This document shows, piece by piece, positions 38,290 to 46,543 of a stretch of DNA of 64,000 nt. The stretch covers positions 62,001-126,000 of the forward strand of contig CAVSIP010000004.1 of the NCBI GenBank assembly GCA_963728075.1, in the 5' to 3' direction. The DNA is from CAVSIP01 sp963728075 (lineage in GTDB: Bacteria; Actinomycetota; Actinomycetes; JAFAQI01; DASSKL01). The notes under the pieces were generated by a model that worked only from the letters and a program-made list of their open reading frames with translations, ran no database searches and was not told where the DNA came from. The position numbers and the translations under genes were made by a program. Each line of letters starts with the position of its first letter. Positions within the stretch are counted from its first letter, which is position 1.

Positions 38290-39195
38290 GTGCCTGAGGA
38301 CCAGCTGCGGCTCATGGCCGTGCACGCGCACCCTGACGACGAGTCGAGCAAGGGTGCGGCCACGATGGCCAAGTACGTACGCGAGGGTGTCGACGTCCTC
38401 GTGGTCACCTGCACGGGCGGTGAGCGCGGCTCGATCCTCAACCCGGCCATGGACCGGCCCGAGGTGCTCGAGAACCTGGCCGAGATCCGGCGTGCGGAGA
38501 TGGACAAGGCCCGCGAGGTGCTCGGCGTACGCCAGGCCTGGCTGGGCTTCGTCGACTCCGGGCTGCCCGAGGGCGACCCGCCGCCGCCGCTGCCGGACGG
38601 CTGCTTCGCGCTGGCCGAGCTGGAGGAGGCCGCCCGCCCGCTCGTCGAGCTGGTCCGCCGCGAGCGCCCGCACGTGATCCTCACCTACGACGAGAACGGC
38701 GGCTACCCGCACCCGGACCACATCATGACCCACCGGGTGTCCATGGCCGCCTTCGAAGCGGCCGGCGATCCCGACCGCTACCCCGGCCTCGGGGAGCCCT
38801 GGCAGCCGCTGAAGCTCTACTACCACCAGTCGTTCAACCGGCAGCGGATCATCGCCCTGCACCAGGCGCTGCAGGAGCGCGGGCTGGAGTCGCCGTACGA
38901 GGAGCGGCTCAAGCAGTGGATGGACCGGCCGGACGACAGCCACCGGATCACCACCCGCGTGCCCTGCGCGGAGTACTTCGAGGTGCGCGACCAGGCGCTC
39001 ATCGCGCATGCCACGCAGGTCGACCCCGACGGGTGGTTCTTCCGCGTCCCGCGCGACCTGCAGGCGGAGATCTGGCCGACCGAGGACTACGAGCTCGCCC
39101 GCTCGCTGGTCGAGACGAGCCGGCCGGAGAGCGATCTGTTCGCCGGGGTGCGGGAGGTCGCGGGCTACGGTGGTGAGCGTGCTGCTAGCCGCTAA
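38290..39195 (+). CDS. mca: Mycothiol S-conjugate amidase
   Basis: Zinc amidase cleaving mycothiol conjugates of electrophiles to mercapturic acids and GlcN-Ins; a detoxification enzyme of mycothiol-producing actinobacteria. The 301 residues include the zinc/catalytic motif AVHAHPDDESSKG at residues 11-23, CTGGERGSILN, and YPHPDHIMTHRV, which supplies the third His. The GTG at 38290 follows GGGAGGA. Length and the GGERGSILN segment favour Mca over MshB. Confidence 0.93.
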   Translation: MPEDQLRLMAVHAHPDDESSKGAATMAKYVREGVDVLVVTCTGGERGSILNPAMDRPEVLENLAEIRRAEMDKAREVLGVRQAWLGFVDSGLPEGDPPPPLPDGCFALAELEEAARPLVELVRRERPHVILTYDENGGYPHPDHIMTHRVSMAAFEAAGDPDRYPGLGEPWQPLKLYYHQSFNRQRIIALHQALQERGLESPYEERLKQWMDRPDDSHRITTRVPCAEYFEVRDQALIAHATQVDPDGWFFRVPRDLQAEIWPTEDYELARSLVETSRPESDLFAGVREVAGYGGERAASR

Positions 39196-39385
39196 CGTCA
39201 CCGGTGGTGGGACCGCCGGGCTGGTGACGGTCCTGCTCATGCTCGGTGTGATGGCGCTGCTGTTCCGGTCGATGGTGAAGCACCTGGGCAGGACGCGCGA
39301 CCACGACTGGGGCGAGCAGGCCTCCACCAGGCGCGCCCCGCGCCGAGCGGAGGTCAAGCCCCCGGGTCACGACGCATCCGCTTGA
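39173..39385 (+). CDS. Small single-TM protein downstream of mca
   Basis: About 70 residues. One membrane helix (GTAGLVTVLLMLGVMALLF, about 11-29) is followed by a basic, hydrophilic tail (SMVKHLGRTRDHDWGEQ). It overlaps the end of mca by about 23 bp in another frame, so it is co-transcribed with mca and translationally coupled. Short membrane proteins in this position are common in actinobacteria; the function is unknown. GTGs at 39170 and 39179 are alternative starts. Confidence 0.6.
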   Translation: MSVLLAANVTGGGTAGLVTVLLMLGVMALLFRSMVKHLGRTRDHDWGEQASTRRAPRRAEVKPPGHDASA

Positions 39386-39779
39386 TCTCAGCGCGCCGGC
39401 GCTTGTCCGTCAGGCGCTGCTCCTTCGCGGCCCGCGAAGGCCTGGTCGGCCGCCGTTTCGGCGGCGGTGGTGCGACCGCCTCGCCGATCAGGTCGGCCAG
39501 CCGCTGCTCGGCGGCCTCCCGGTTGCGCAGCTGTGACCGGTGCTCCGAGGCCGTCACGGTCACCACGCCGTCGACCAGCCGGCCCGCGAGCCGCTCGACC
39601 GCGCGCGCCTTCAGGGTCGGCCCGAGCGACGGGGAGCGCACGACGTCGAAGCTCAACTCGACCCGGGTGTCCGCGGTGTTCACCGACTGACCGCCGGGAC
39701 CGGACGACCGGGAGAACCGCCACGACAGCTCCGCCTCGGGGATGACGAGACGGGCGGTGACGCGTAGCGGTCCGGGCAC
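39354..39779 (-). CDS. arfB: ArfB-type peptidyl-tRNA hydrolase (stalled ribosome rescue)
   Basis: Stop-codon-independent release factor that frees nascent chains from stalled ribosomes. The 141 residues form an RF-1-like domain with GPGGQSVNTADTRVEL, in which GGQ (about residues 27-29) is catalytic. A basic C-terminal tail (KRRPTRPSRAAKEQRLTDKRRRAEIKRMRR) would insert into the mRNA channel. The GTG at 39779 gives the normal family length; the longer open frame upstream is unsupported. It overlaps the small membrane protein gene convergently. Confidence 0.88.
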   Translation of the reverse strand: MPGPLRVTARLVIPEAELSWRFSRSSGPGGQSVNTADTRVELSFDVVRSPSLGPTLKARAVERLAGRLVDGVVTVTASEHRSQLRNREAAEQRLADLIGEAVAPPPPKRRPTRPSRAAKEQRLTDKRRRAEIKRMRRDPGA

Positions 39780-39828
39780 GTCCCCAGTGTCCCGCGCGCG
39801 TACGGCGAGACCAGCGTCACCGGCTCGG

Positions 39829-39842
39829 GGGACCTTCGTCCC
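39829..39842. promoter_or_regulatory. DosR-like palindrome upstream of cydA
   Basis: GGGACCTTCGTCCC matches the core of the mycobacterial DosR/DevR box (GGGACTTTAGTCCC) except at two central positions. It lies 38 bp before the cydA GTG, in the divergent arfB/cydA space. Low-oxygen induction of the bd oxidase would fit. A short RNA hairpin is the alternative reading. Confidence 0.5.
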
Positions 39843-39880
39843 TACGTGCCGGAGGCCCGTACGGCTGAGGCTCGACTGTC

Positions 39881-41269
39881 GTGAGCGCACTCGACCTTGC
39901 CCGCTGGCAGTTCGGCATCACGACCGTGTACCACTTCCTGTTCGTGCCGCTGACGATCGGGCTGTCGATCATCGTCGCCGGGATGCAGACGGCGTGGTAC
40001 CGGACGGAGAACCCCAAGTACCTCCGCATGACGAAGTTCTGGGGCAAGCTCTTCCTCATCAACTTCGCCATGGGCGTGGTCACGGGCATCGTGCAGGAGT
40101 TCCAGTTCGGCATGAACTGGAGCGACTACTCCCGCTTCGTCGGCGACATCTTCGGTGCCCCGCTGGCGATGGAGGGGCTGCTCGCGTTCTTCCTCGAGTC
40201 GACGTTCCTCGGCCTGTGGATCTTCGGCTGGGACAAGCTGCCGAGGAAGCTGCACCTGGCGACGATCTGGCTCGCGGCGATCGGGACGAACATCTCCGCG
40301 TACTTCATCCTCGCGGCCAACTCCTGGATGCAGCACCCGGTCGGCTACCGGCTCAACCCGGACACCCACCGCGCCGAGCTCACGAGCATCTGGAAGGTGC
40401 TCACCAACTCGACGACGCTGGTCACCTTCCCGCACGTGATCACGGGTGCGTTCATCACCGCGGGCGTGTTCGTCATCGGCGTGAGCGGCTGGCACCTGGC
40501 CCGGCGCAACGACGTCGAGCTGTTCCGTACGTCCATGCGGGCCGCGCTCGCGGTCACCCTGGTCGCGGGCGTCGGCGTCGCGGTCACCGGTGACATGCAG
40601 GCCCGGATCATGACCAAGCAGCAGCCGATGAAGATGGCCGCGGCCGAGGCGCTGTACGAGAGCGCCGCGCCGGCGTCGTTCTCGCTGTTCACCATCGGCT
40701 CGCTGGACGGCGCCGAGGAGGTGTGGAGCCTGCGGGTGCCGCACGTGCTGTCGTTCATGGCGACCGGCGACCCGAACGGCCGGGTCGACGGCATCAACGA
40801 CCTGCAGGCGCAGTACGAGCAGACGTACGGCCCCGGCGACTACCGGCCGAACGTCCCCGTCACGTACTGGAACTTCCGGCTGATGATCGGGTTCGGCGCC
40901 CTCGCCGGGCTGCTCGCGCTGGCCGGGCTGTGGCTGACCCGGCGCCGCCGGCTGCCGATCAGCCCCTGGTTCTACCGGGCGGCGCTCGCCGGCATGGCGC
41001 TGCCGTTCCTCGCGAACTCCACCGGCTGGATCTTCACCGAGATGGGCCGCCAGCCGTGGACGGTCTTCGGCGTCCTGCAGACCTCGCAGAGCGTCTCGCC
41101 GTCCGTCTCCGTCGCGAACGTCGCCATCACGCTCATCGGCTTCACGCTGCTGTACGGCGCGCTGGCCGTCGTCGAGGTGGTGCTCATGGTCCGGTACGTC
41201 CGCGCCGGCGCCCCACCGGAGGACGAGTCCTCCGGCACCGAGACCCCGAGCCTCGCCTTCTCTTACTGA
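39881..41269 (+). CDS. cydA: Cytochrome bd ubiquinol/menaquinol oxidase subunit I
   Basis: Heme subunit of the high-affinity terminal oxidase, used at low oxygen. The 462 residues form about nine membrane helices. His in RWQFGITTVYHF and FGMNWSDYSRFVGDIFGAPLA belong to conserved heme-binding helices. The GRQPW motif (TEMGRQPWTVFGVL) is intact at about residue 388. The periplasmic Q-loop is of the short type. First gene of cydABDC, with a DosR-like site upstream. Confidence 0.96.
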   Translation: MSALDLARWQFGITTVYHFLFVPLTIGLSIIVAGMQTAWYRTENPKYLRMTKFWGKLFLINFAMGVVTGIVQEFQFGMNWSDYSRFVGDIFGAPLAMEGLLAFFLESTFLGLWIFGWDKLPRKLHLATIWLAAIGTNISAYFILAANSWMQHPVGYRLNPDTHRAELTSIWKVLTNSTTLVTFPHVITGAFITAGVFVIGVSGWHLARRNDVELFRTSMRAALAVTLVAGVGVAVTGDMQARIMTKQQPMKMAAAEALYESAAPASFSLFTIGSLDGAEEVWSLRVPHVLSFMATGDPNGRVDGINDLQAQYEQTYGPGDYRPNVPVTYWNFRLMIGFGALAGLLALAGLWLTRRRRLPISPWFYRAALAGMALPFLANSTGWIFTEMGRQPWTVFGVLQTSQSVSPSVSVANVAITLIGFTLLYGALAVVEVVLMVRYVRAGAPPEDESSGTETPSLAFSY

Positions 41270-41281
41270 CAGGGACCTCCC

Positions 41282-42328
41282 GTGGAACTCACGACCGTCT
41301 GGTTCATCCTCATCGCGGTCCTGTGGACCGGCTACTTCGTCCTCGAGGGCTTCGACTTCGGCGTCGGCATCCTGCTGCCCGTGCTGGGCCGCGACGACGT
41401 CGACCGGCGGGTCCTCGTCAACACCATCGGGCCGGTCTGGGACGGCAACGAGGTGTGGCTGCTCGTCGCCGGTGGCGCGACGTTCGCCGCCTTCCCGGAG
41501 TGGTACGCGTCGCTGTTCTCCGGCTTCTACCTGGCCCTGTTCCTCATCCTGGTCGCGCTGATCCTGCGCGGGGTGGCGTTCGAGTACCGCGGCAAGATCG
41601 ACAGCGCCCGGTGGCGCGCGAACTGGGACCGCGCGATCTTCTGGGGCAGCGCCGTTCCCGCCCTGCTCTGGGGTGTCGCGTTCGCGAACATCGTCCGTGG
41701 GGTGCCCCTGAACGCCGACCACCACTTCACCGGCGACCTGCTCACGCTGCTCAACCCGTACGCGCTGCTCGGCGGGCTGACCACGCTGGGCCTGTTCACC
41801 CTGCACGGCGCGGTGTTCGTCTCGCTCAAGACCGACGGCGACATCCGCCGCCGGGCCCGCGAGCTGGCCGCCGTGCTCGGCATCGCCGTCGTGGCGGTTG
41901 CCGCCGCGTTCCTCGTCGTCACGCAGTCGCTGTACGGGCGCTGGGCGGCGACCGTGCCGGCCGCCCTCGCCGCGGTCGCGCTGGTCGCCGGCGTGCTGCT
42001 CGCGCGCCGCGGCCGGGAGGGCTGGGCGTTCGCGGCGACCGCTGCCACCCTCGCGCTCGCCGTCGCGACGCTGTTCGGCGACCTGTGGCCGAACGTGCTG
42101 CCGTCGACGACGAACGCGGCGTTCAGCCTCACCGTGCACAACGCGTCGTCGACGCCGTACACCCTCAAGGTCATGACCTGGGTCGCGGTCCTGGCGACAC
42201 CGGTCGTGCTGCTCTACCAGGGCTGGACGTACTGGGTGTTCCGCAAGCGGCTGACCCGCAGCGACATCGCCCCCGCGGACGGCGGCGCTCTGAGCGTGCC
42301 GGAGCCGCGGGTCTCCGCGGGTTCGTGA
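41282..42328 (+). CDS. cydB: Cytochrome bd oxidase subunit II
   Basis: Membrane partner of CydA. The 348 residues form about eight helices. The N-terminal helix ends in EGFDFGVGILLP, and IGPVWDGNEVWLL is the family signature near residue 53. It starts 12 nt after cydA, with GGGACC as a modest ribosome binding site. Its TGA overlaps the GTG of cydD. Confidence 0.96.
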   Translation: MELTTVWFILIAVLWTGYFVLEGFDFGVGILLPVLGRDDVDRRVLVNTIGPVWDGNEVWLLVAGGATFAAFPEWYASLFSGFYLALFLILVALILRGVAFEYRGKIDSARWRANWDRAIFWGSAVPALLWGVAFANIVRGVPLNADHHFTGDLLTLLNPYALLGGLTTLGLFTLHGAVFVSLKTDGDIRRRARELAAVLGIAVVAVAAAFLVVTQSLYGRWAATVPAALAAVALVAGVLLARRGREGWAFAATAATLALAVATLFGDLWPNVLPSTTNAAFSLTVHNASSTPYTLKVMTWVAVLATPVVLLYQGWTYWVFRKRLTRSDIAPADGGALSVPEPRVSAGS

Positions 42329-43995
42329 AGCCGGTCGACCCCCGGCTGCTCCGCCGCGCCTCCGCGGCCCGGCGGCACCTCGCCGTCGCGGTCGGCCTGG
42401 GGCTGGTCACCACGGGGCTCGTGCTGGCGCAGGCGACCCTGCTCGCGCACGCGCTGGCCGGCGCGTTCGCCGGCGACGGGGTCGCGGCGCTGCGCGGCAC
42501 GCTGCTCGCCCTGCTCGCGGTCGTCGCCGGCCGCGCGCTGACCGCGTACGCGGGCGAGGTGGCGGCGCTCCGCGCGGCGGTGACCGTGAAGTCGCAGCTG
42601 CGCGAGCAGCTGCTCGCGCACAGCGCGGCGCTCGGACCGGCGTGGCTGTCGGGCCAGCGGTCCGGCGAGATCGCGACGCTGGCGACCCGCGGTCTGGACG
42701 CCCTCGACGGCTGGTTCGCGCGCTACCTGCCGCAGCTGGTGCTCGCCTCGATCGTCCCGTTCGCCGTGGTCGCCCGGGTCTTCCTGGCCGACCACACCTC
42801 GGCGCTGGTCATCGCGGTGACCCTGCCGCTGATCCCCGTGTTCATGGTCCTCGTCGGGCTGCACACCAAGACCCGGACGGAGCAGCAGTGGCAGCTGCTC
42901 GTCCGGCTGGGCGGGCACTTCCTGGACGCCGTCGAGGGCCTGCCGACGCTGAAGGTGTTCCGCCGGGCCAAGGCGCAGGCGGAGACGATCCGCAGGGTCA
43001 CCGAGGCCCACCGGCTGGCGACGATGGCGACGCTGCGCGTCGCGTTCCTGTCCGCCTTCGTCCTCGAGCTGCTCGCCACCCTGTCCGTCGCGCTGGTCGC
43101 CGTCGAGGTGGGGCTGCGGCTGCTGCACGGCGGCCTGCCGTACGAGACCGCGCTGCTCGTCCTGCTGCTCGCGCCGGAGGCGTACCTGCCGCTGCGCCAG
43201 GTCGGCCTGCACTTCCACGCGAGCACCGAGGGGCTTGCGGCCGCCGACCAGGCGCTGACCGTCCTCGAGACGCCGCTGCCGGCCCGCCGCCCCGCGACGG
43301 CGACCGTCGACCTGCGCACCCAACCGATCCGGCTTGACGGGGTCACGCTCACGCACCCGGGTCGCGCCGAGCCGGCGCTGGCAGGCGTCACCCTGACCAT
43401 CGAGCCGGGCCGGCGGCTGGTCGTCGTCGGGGACAGCGGCGCCGGCAAGAGCACGCTGCTGTCGCTGCTGCTCCGCTTCACCGAGCCCGACGACGGGCGG
43501 ATCACCGTTGGCGGCGCGGACCTGCGCGACGTCGACCTCGACGCGTGGCGGTCGCAGGTCGCCTGGGTCCCGCAGCGCCCGCACCTGTTCGCCGCCTCGG
43601 TCGCCGACAACATCCGGCTCGGCAGCGGTACGGACGACGCCGCCGTGCGTCGCGCCGCCGAGCTCGCCGGGGCGGACACGTTCGTGCGCGCGCTGCCCGA
43701 CGGGTACGCCACGGTGCTCGGCGAGGCCGGCCGCGACCTGTCCGCGGGCCAGCGGCAGCGGATCGCGCTGGCCCGGGCCTTTCTGCGCGACGCGCCGCTG
43801 CTGCTGCTGGACGAGCCGACCGCGCACCTGGACGCGGACAGCACCCAGGCCGTCCGGGACGCGGTCGAGCGGCTGATGGCGGGGCGGACGGTCGTCCTGG
43901 TCGCGCACGGCCACGGCTGGGCCGGCGCTGCGGACGGCGTGGTCCGCCTCGCCCACGGCAGGCTGCAGGAACCGACTCTGGCGGCGGCGTCATGA
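42325..43995 (+). CDS. cydD: Thiol reductant ABC exporter subunit CydD
   Basis: One half of the heterodimeric ABC exporter CydDC, which moves cysteine/glutathione-type reductants and is needed to assemble cytochrome bd. The 556 residues are an N-terminal six-helix domain (about 15-310) plus an ABC domain with Walker A VVGDSGAGKSTLLS (about 370), Q-loop VAWVPQRPHLF, signature LSAGQRQRIALARAF and Walker B LLLLDEPTAHLD. Start and stop overlap the neighbouring genes by 4 bp. Confidence 0.94.
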   Translation: MKPVDPRLLRRASAARRHLAVAVGLGLVTTGLVLAQATLLAHALAGAFAGDGVAALRGTLLALLAVVAGRALTAYAGEVAALRAAVTVKSQLREQLLAHSAALGPAWLSGQRSGEIATLATRGLDALDGWFARYLPQLVLASIVPFAVVARVFLADHTSALVIAVTLPLIPVFMVLVGLHTKTRTEQQWQLLVRLGGHFLDAVEGLPTLKVFRRAKAQAETIRRVTEAHRLATMATLRVAFLSAFVLELLATLSVALVAVEVGLRLLHGGLPYETALLVLLLAPEAYLPLRQVGLHFHASTEGLAAADQALTVLETPLPARRPATATVDLRTQPIRLDGVTLTHPGRAEPALAGVTLTIEPGRRLVVVGDSGAGKSTLLSLLLRFTEPDDGRITVGGADLRDVDLDAWRSQVAWVPQRPHLFAASVADNIRLGSGTDDAAVRRAAELAGADTFVRALPDGYATVLGEAGRDLSAGQRQRIALARAFLRDAPLLLLDEPTAHLDADSTQAVRDAVERLMAGRTVVLVAHGHGWAGAADGVVRLAHGRLQEPTLAAAS

Positions 43996-45722
43996 CCGCG
44001 CACCCGCTGCTGCGGCTGGTCCGGCTCGCGCACCCGCTGCGCCGCCAGCTGGCCCTCGGGGTGCTCGCCGGCACCCTCGCCACCGGTTGCGGTGTCGCGC
44101 TGCTCGCGGTCTCCGGCTGGCTCATCGCACGGGCGGCGGAGCACCCCAGCGTCGTGGCGCTGACCGTGGCGGTGGTGGGTGTCCGCGCCTTCGGTGTCGG
44201 CCGTGGTGTCTTCCGGTACGCCGAGCGGCTCCTCGTGCACGACGCCGCGTTCCGCGTGCTCGCCGACGTCCGCGTCACCGTGTTCCGGCGGCTGGAGCGG
44301 CTGGCTCCCGCGGGGCTCGCCGACACCCGCGCCGGGGACCTGCTCACCCGGCTCGTCGGTGACGTCGAGTCGGTGCAGGACCTGCTCGTACGCGGTATCG
44401 CCCCGCCGCTCGTGGCGGCCCTGGTCTCGGGTGGTGCCGTCGTCACCGTCACCGCGCTGCTCGCCGGCGCGGGGGTCGCGCTGGCCGGCGGGTTGCTGGC
44501 CGCGGGGGTCGCGCTGCCGTGGCTGTCCGCCCGGCTGGAGCGGGCCGCCGGCGGTCGCCAGGTCGACGCCCGCGCCGCCCTGGCGACGGAGGTCGTCGAC
44601 GTCCTGGACGGTGCGGCGGAGCTGGCGGCGTACGGCGCGCTGCCCGCTGCCCTCGACCGGGCCGCGGCGGTGGACGGCCGGCTGTCCGCGATCGCTCGCC
44701 GCTCGGCCCGGGTCTCCGGCCTCGGCGCCGGGCTGACCGCGCTCGCCTCCGGCCTCACGGTGTGGGCGGCCCTCCTGCTGGGGGTGGCGGCCGTCGAGCG
44801 GGGCGCCCTCGGGCGCGTACCGCTCGCCGTGGTGGTGCTCACCGCGCTGGCGGCGTTCGAGGCCGTGGCCCCGTTGCCCGCGGTGGCGGCCGGGCTGGGT
44901 GCCCTGGACGGGTCGGCACGGCGGCTGTTCGCCGTCCTCGACCGTCCGGACCCGGTGGCCGAGCCGGAGCAGCCGGTGCCGCTGCCGTCCGGTCCCGTCG
45001 CCGTGCGGCTGCGCGACGTACGGGTCGCCTACCGGCCCGGGCAGTGGGCGCTCGACGGTGTCGACCTGGAGCTCGCCCCCGGCCGGCGGGTGGCGCTGGT
45101 CGGCCCGAGCGGGGCGGGCAAGAGCACGGTCGCCTCGCTGCTGTTCCGCTTCCGTGACCCCGACGCCGGCGAGGTCAGCGTCGGCGGGGTGGACGTCCGT
45201 ACGCTCGACCCCGACGAGCTGCGCGGCGTGGTCGGCGGCGTACCGCAGGACCCGCACGTCTTCGCCACGACCCTGCGCGACAACCTCGCCCTCGCGTCGC
45301 CGGGCGAGTCCGACGCCGGGCTCGACGCGGCCGCGGACCGGGCCCGTCTGCTCGGCTGGGTGCGGTCGCTGCCCGAGGGGTGGGACACCCAGGTGGGCAC
45401 CCGCGGCTCGCGGATGAGCGGCGGCGAGCGCCAGCGCCTGGCGCTGGCCCGGGCGCTGCTCGCCGACCCGCCCGTGCTCGTCCTCGACGAGCCGACGGCG
45501 CACCTCGACGCCGGCACCGCCCGGGCCGTGATGCACGACGTCCTCGCCGCCACCACCGGCCGCACGGTGCTGCTCGTCACGCACGACCTGACCGGGCTGC
45601 AGGCCGTCGACGAGGTGGTGGTGCTCGACGCGGGGCGGGTCGTGGAGCGCGGCTCGCAGGACCAGCTCCTCGCCGCCGGCGGCCGCTACGCCGCCATGTG
45701 GCGGCTCCAGCAAGCGGCCTGA
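43992..45722 (+). CDS. cydC: Thiol reductant ABC exporter subunit CydC
   Basis: Second half of CydDC, 576 residues. Transmembrane domain about 15-310; ABC domain with Walker A LVGPSGAGKSTVASL (about 370), Q-loop VPQDPHVFATT, signature MSGGERQRLALARAL and Walker B VLVLDEPTAHLD. It closes the cydABDC operon. The DosR-like site at 45782 follows 60 bp downstream, before the two-component genes. Confidence 0.94.
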   Translation: MTAHPLLRLVRLAHPLRRQLALGVLAGTLATGCGVALLAVSGWLIARAAEHPSVVALTVAVVGVRAFGVGRGVFRYAERLLVHDAAFRVLADVRVTVFRRLERLAPAGLADTRAGDLLTRLVGDVESVQDLLVRGIAPPLVAALVSGGAVVTVTALLAGAGVALAGGLLAAGVALPWLSARLERAAGGRQVDARAALATEVVDVLDGAAELAAYGALPAALDRAAAVDGRLSAIARRSARVSGLGAGLTALASGLTVWAALLLGVAAVERGALGRVPLAVVVLTALAAFEAVAPLPAVAAGLGALDGSARRLFAVLDRPDPVAEPEQPVPLPSGPVAVRLRDVRVAYRPGQWALDGVDLELAPGRRVALVGPSGAGKSTVASLLFRFRDPDAGEVSVGGVDVRTLDPDELRGVVGGVPQDPHVFATTLRDNLALASPGESDAGLDAAADRARLLGWVRSLPEGWDTQVGTRGSRMSGGERQRLALARALLADPPVLVLDEPTAHLDAGTARAVMHDVLAATTGRTVLLVTHDLTGLQAVDEVVVLDAGRVVERGSQDQLLAAGGRYAAMWRLQQAA

Positions 45723-45781
45723 CCCCGTCCGCTACGCCAGCCGCCCGCCATCTCGGCGTACGGAGGGGCGCGGCGTACGGC

Positions 45782-45795
45782 GGGGCCTTCGTCCC
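45782..45795. promoter_or_regulatory. DosR-like palindrome upstream of the response regulator gene
   Basis: GGGGCCTTCGTCCC differs from the cydA-upstream site by one base and is followed by the same T. It lies 56 bp before the GTG of the response regulator. Confidence 0.45.
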
Positions 45796-45850
45796 TGGTC
45801 TCCGCGCTTCGGCTGTGGCGCACTTGGGGCAGCCCGCTGAAGGGGGACCG

Positions 45851-46543
45851 GTGTCGAGCACGGTCCTCGTCGTCGAGGACGAGCGCAAGATTCGAGAGCT
45901 GCTCCGCGGCTATCTGCAGCGGGACGGCTACGACGTGCTCACCACGGGCTCCGGGGCCGAGGCGCTGAGCCTCGCCGACCGGGCGCGTCCCGACCTGGTG
46001 CTGCTCGACCTGCGGCTGCCGGACGTGCCGGGGGAGGAGGTGGCGCGAGAGCTCCGCGCGCACAGCGCTGTGCCCATCGTCATGCTGACGGCCAAGTCAG
46101 AGGAGGAGGACCGCATTCGCGGGCTCGAGCTGGGCGCGGACGACTACGTCACCAAGCCGTTCAGCCCCCGCGAGGTCACGCTGCGGGTCCGGGCCGTGCT
46201 CCGCCGCACCCGCCAGGAGGACGACGGCCCCGCGACGTACGGCGCCGGTCGCCTGGTCGTCGACGAGACCAGGCACGAGGTGGTCCTGGACGGTGCGGCG
46301 ATCGAGCTGACACCCACCGAGTGGGGCCTGCTCGTCGCCCTCGCCGCCGCCCCCGGTCGGGTGTACTCGCGCTACGCGCTGGTGAACCGGGTCCGCGGCT
46401 ACGAGTTCGAGGGCTACGAGCGGACGATCGACTCCCACATCAAGAACCTGCGGCGCAAGCTGAACGACGACGTCCACGAGCCGCAGATCATCAGGACCGT
46501 TCTCGGCGTGGGCTACCGGTTCGAGCTGTCTCGTGACGGCTAG
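45851..46543 (+). CDS. OmpR/PhoB-family response regulator
   Basis: A 230-residue two-domain regulator. The receiver has the acidic pair VEDE (about 7-10), the phospho-acceptor Asp in DLVLLDLRLPD (about residue 54), Thr in VMLTAKSEEED and Lys in DYVTKPFSPRE. The C-terminal winged helix ends HIKNLRRKLNDD...TVLGVGYRFE. It overlaps the kinase gene by 11 bp. OmpR-type dimers bind direct repeats with 11-bp spacing; such a site exists at 48541-48562. Confidence 0.93.
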   Translation: MSSTVLVVEDERKIRELLRGYLQRDGYDVLTTGSGAEALSLADRARPDLVLLDLRLPDVPGEEVARELRAHSAVPIVMLTAKSEEEDRIRGLELGADDYVTKPFSPREVTLRVRAVLRRTRQEDDGPATYGAGRLVVDETRHEVVLDGAAIELTPTEWGLLVALAAAPGRVYSRYALVNRVRGYEFEGYERTIDSHIKNLRRKLNDDVHEPQIIRTVLGVGYRFELSRDG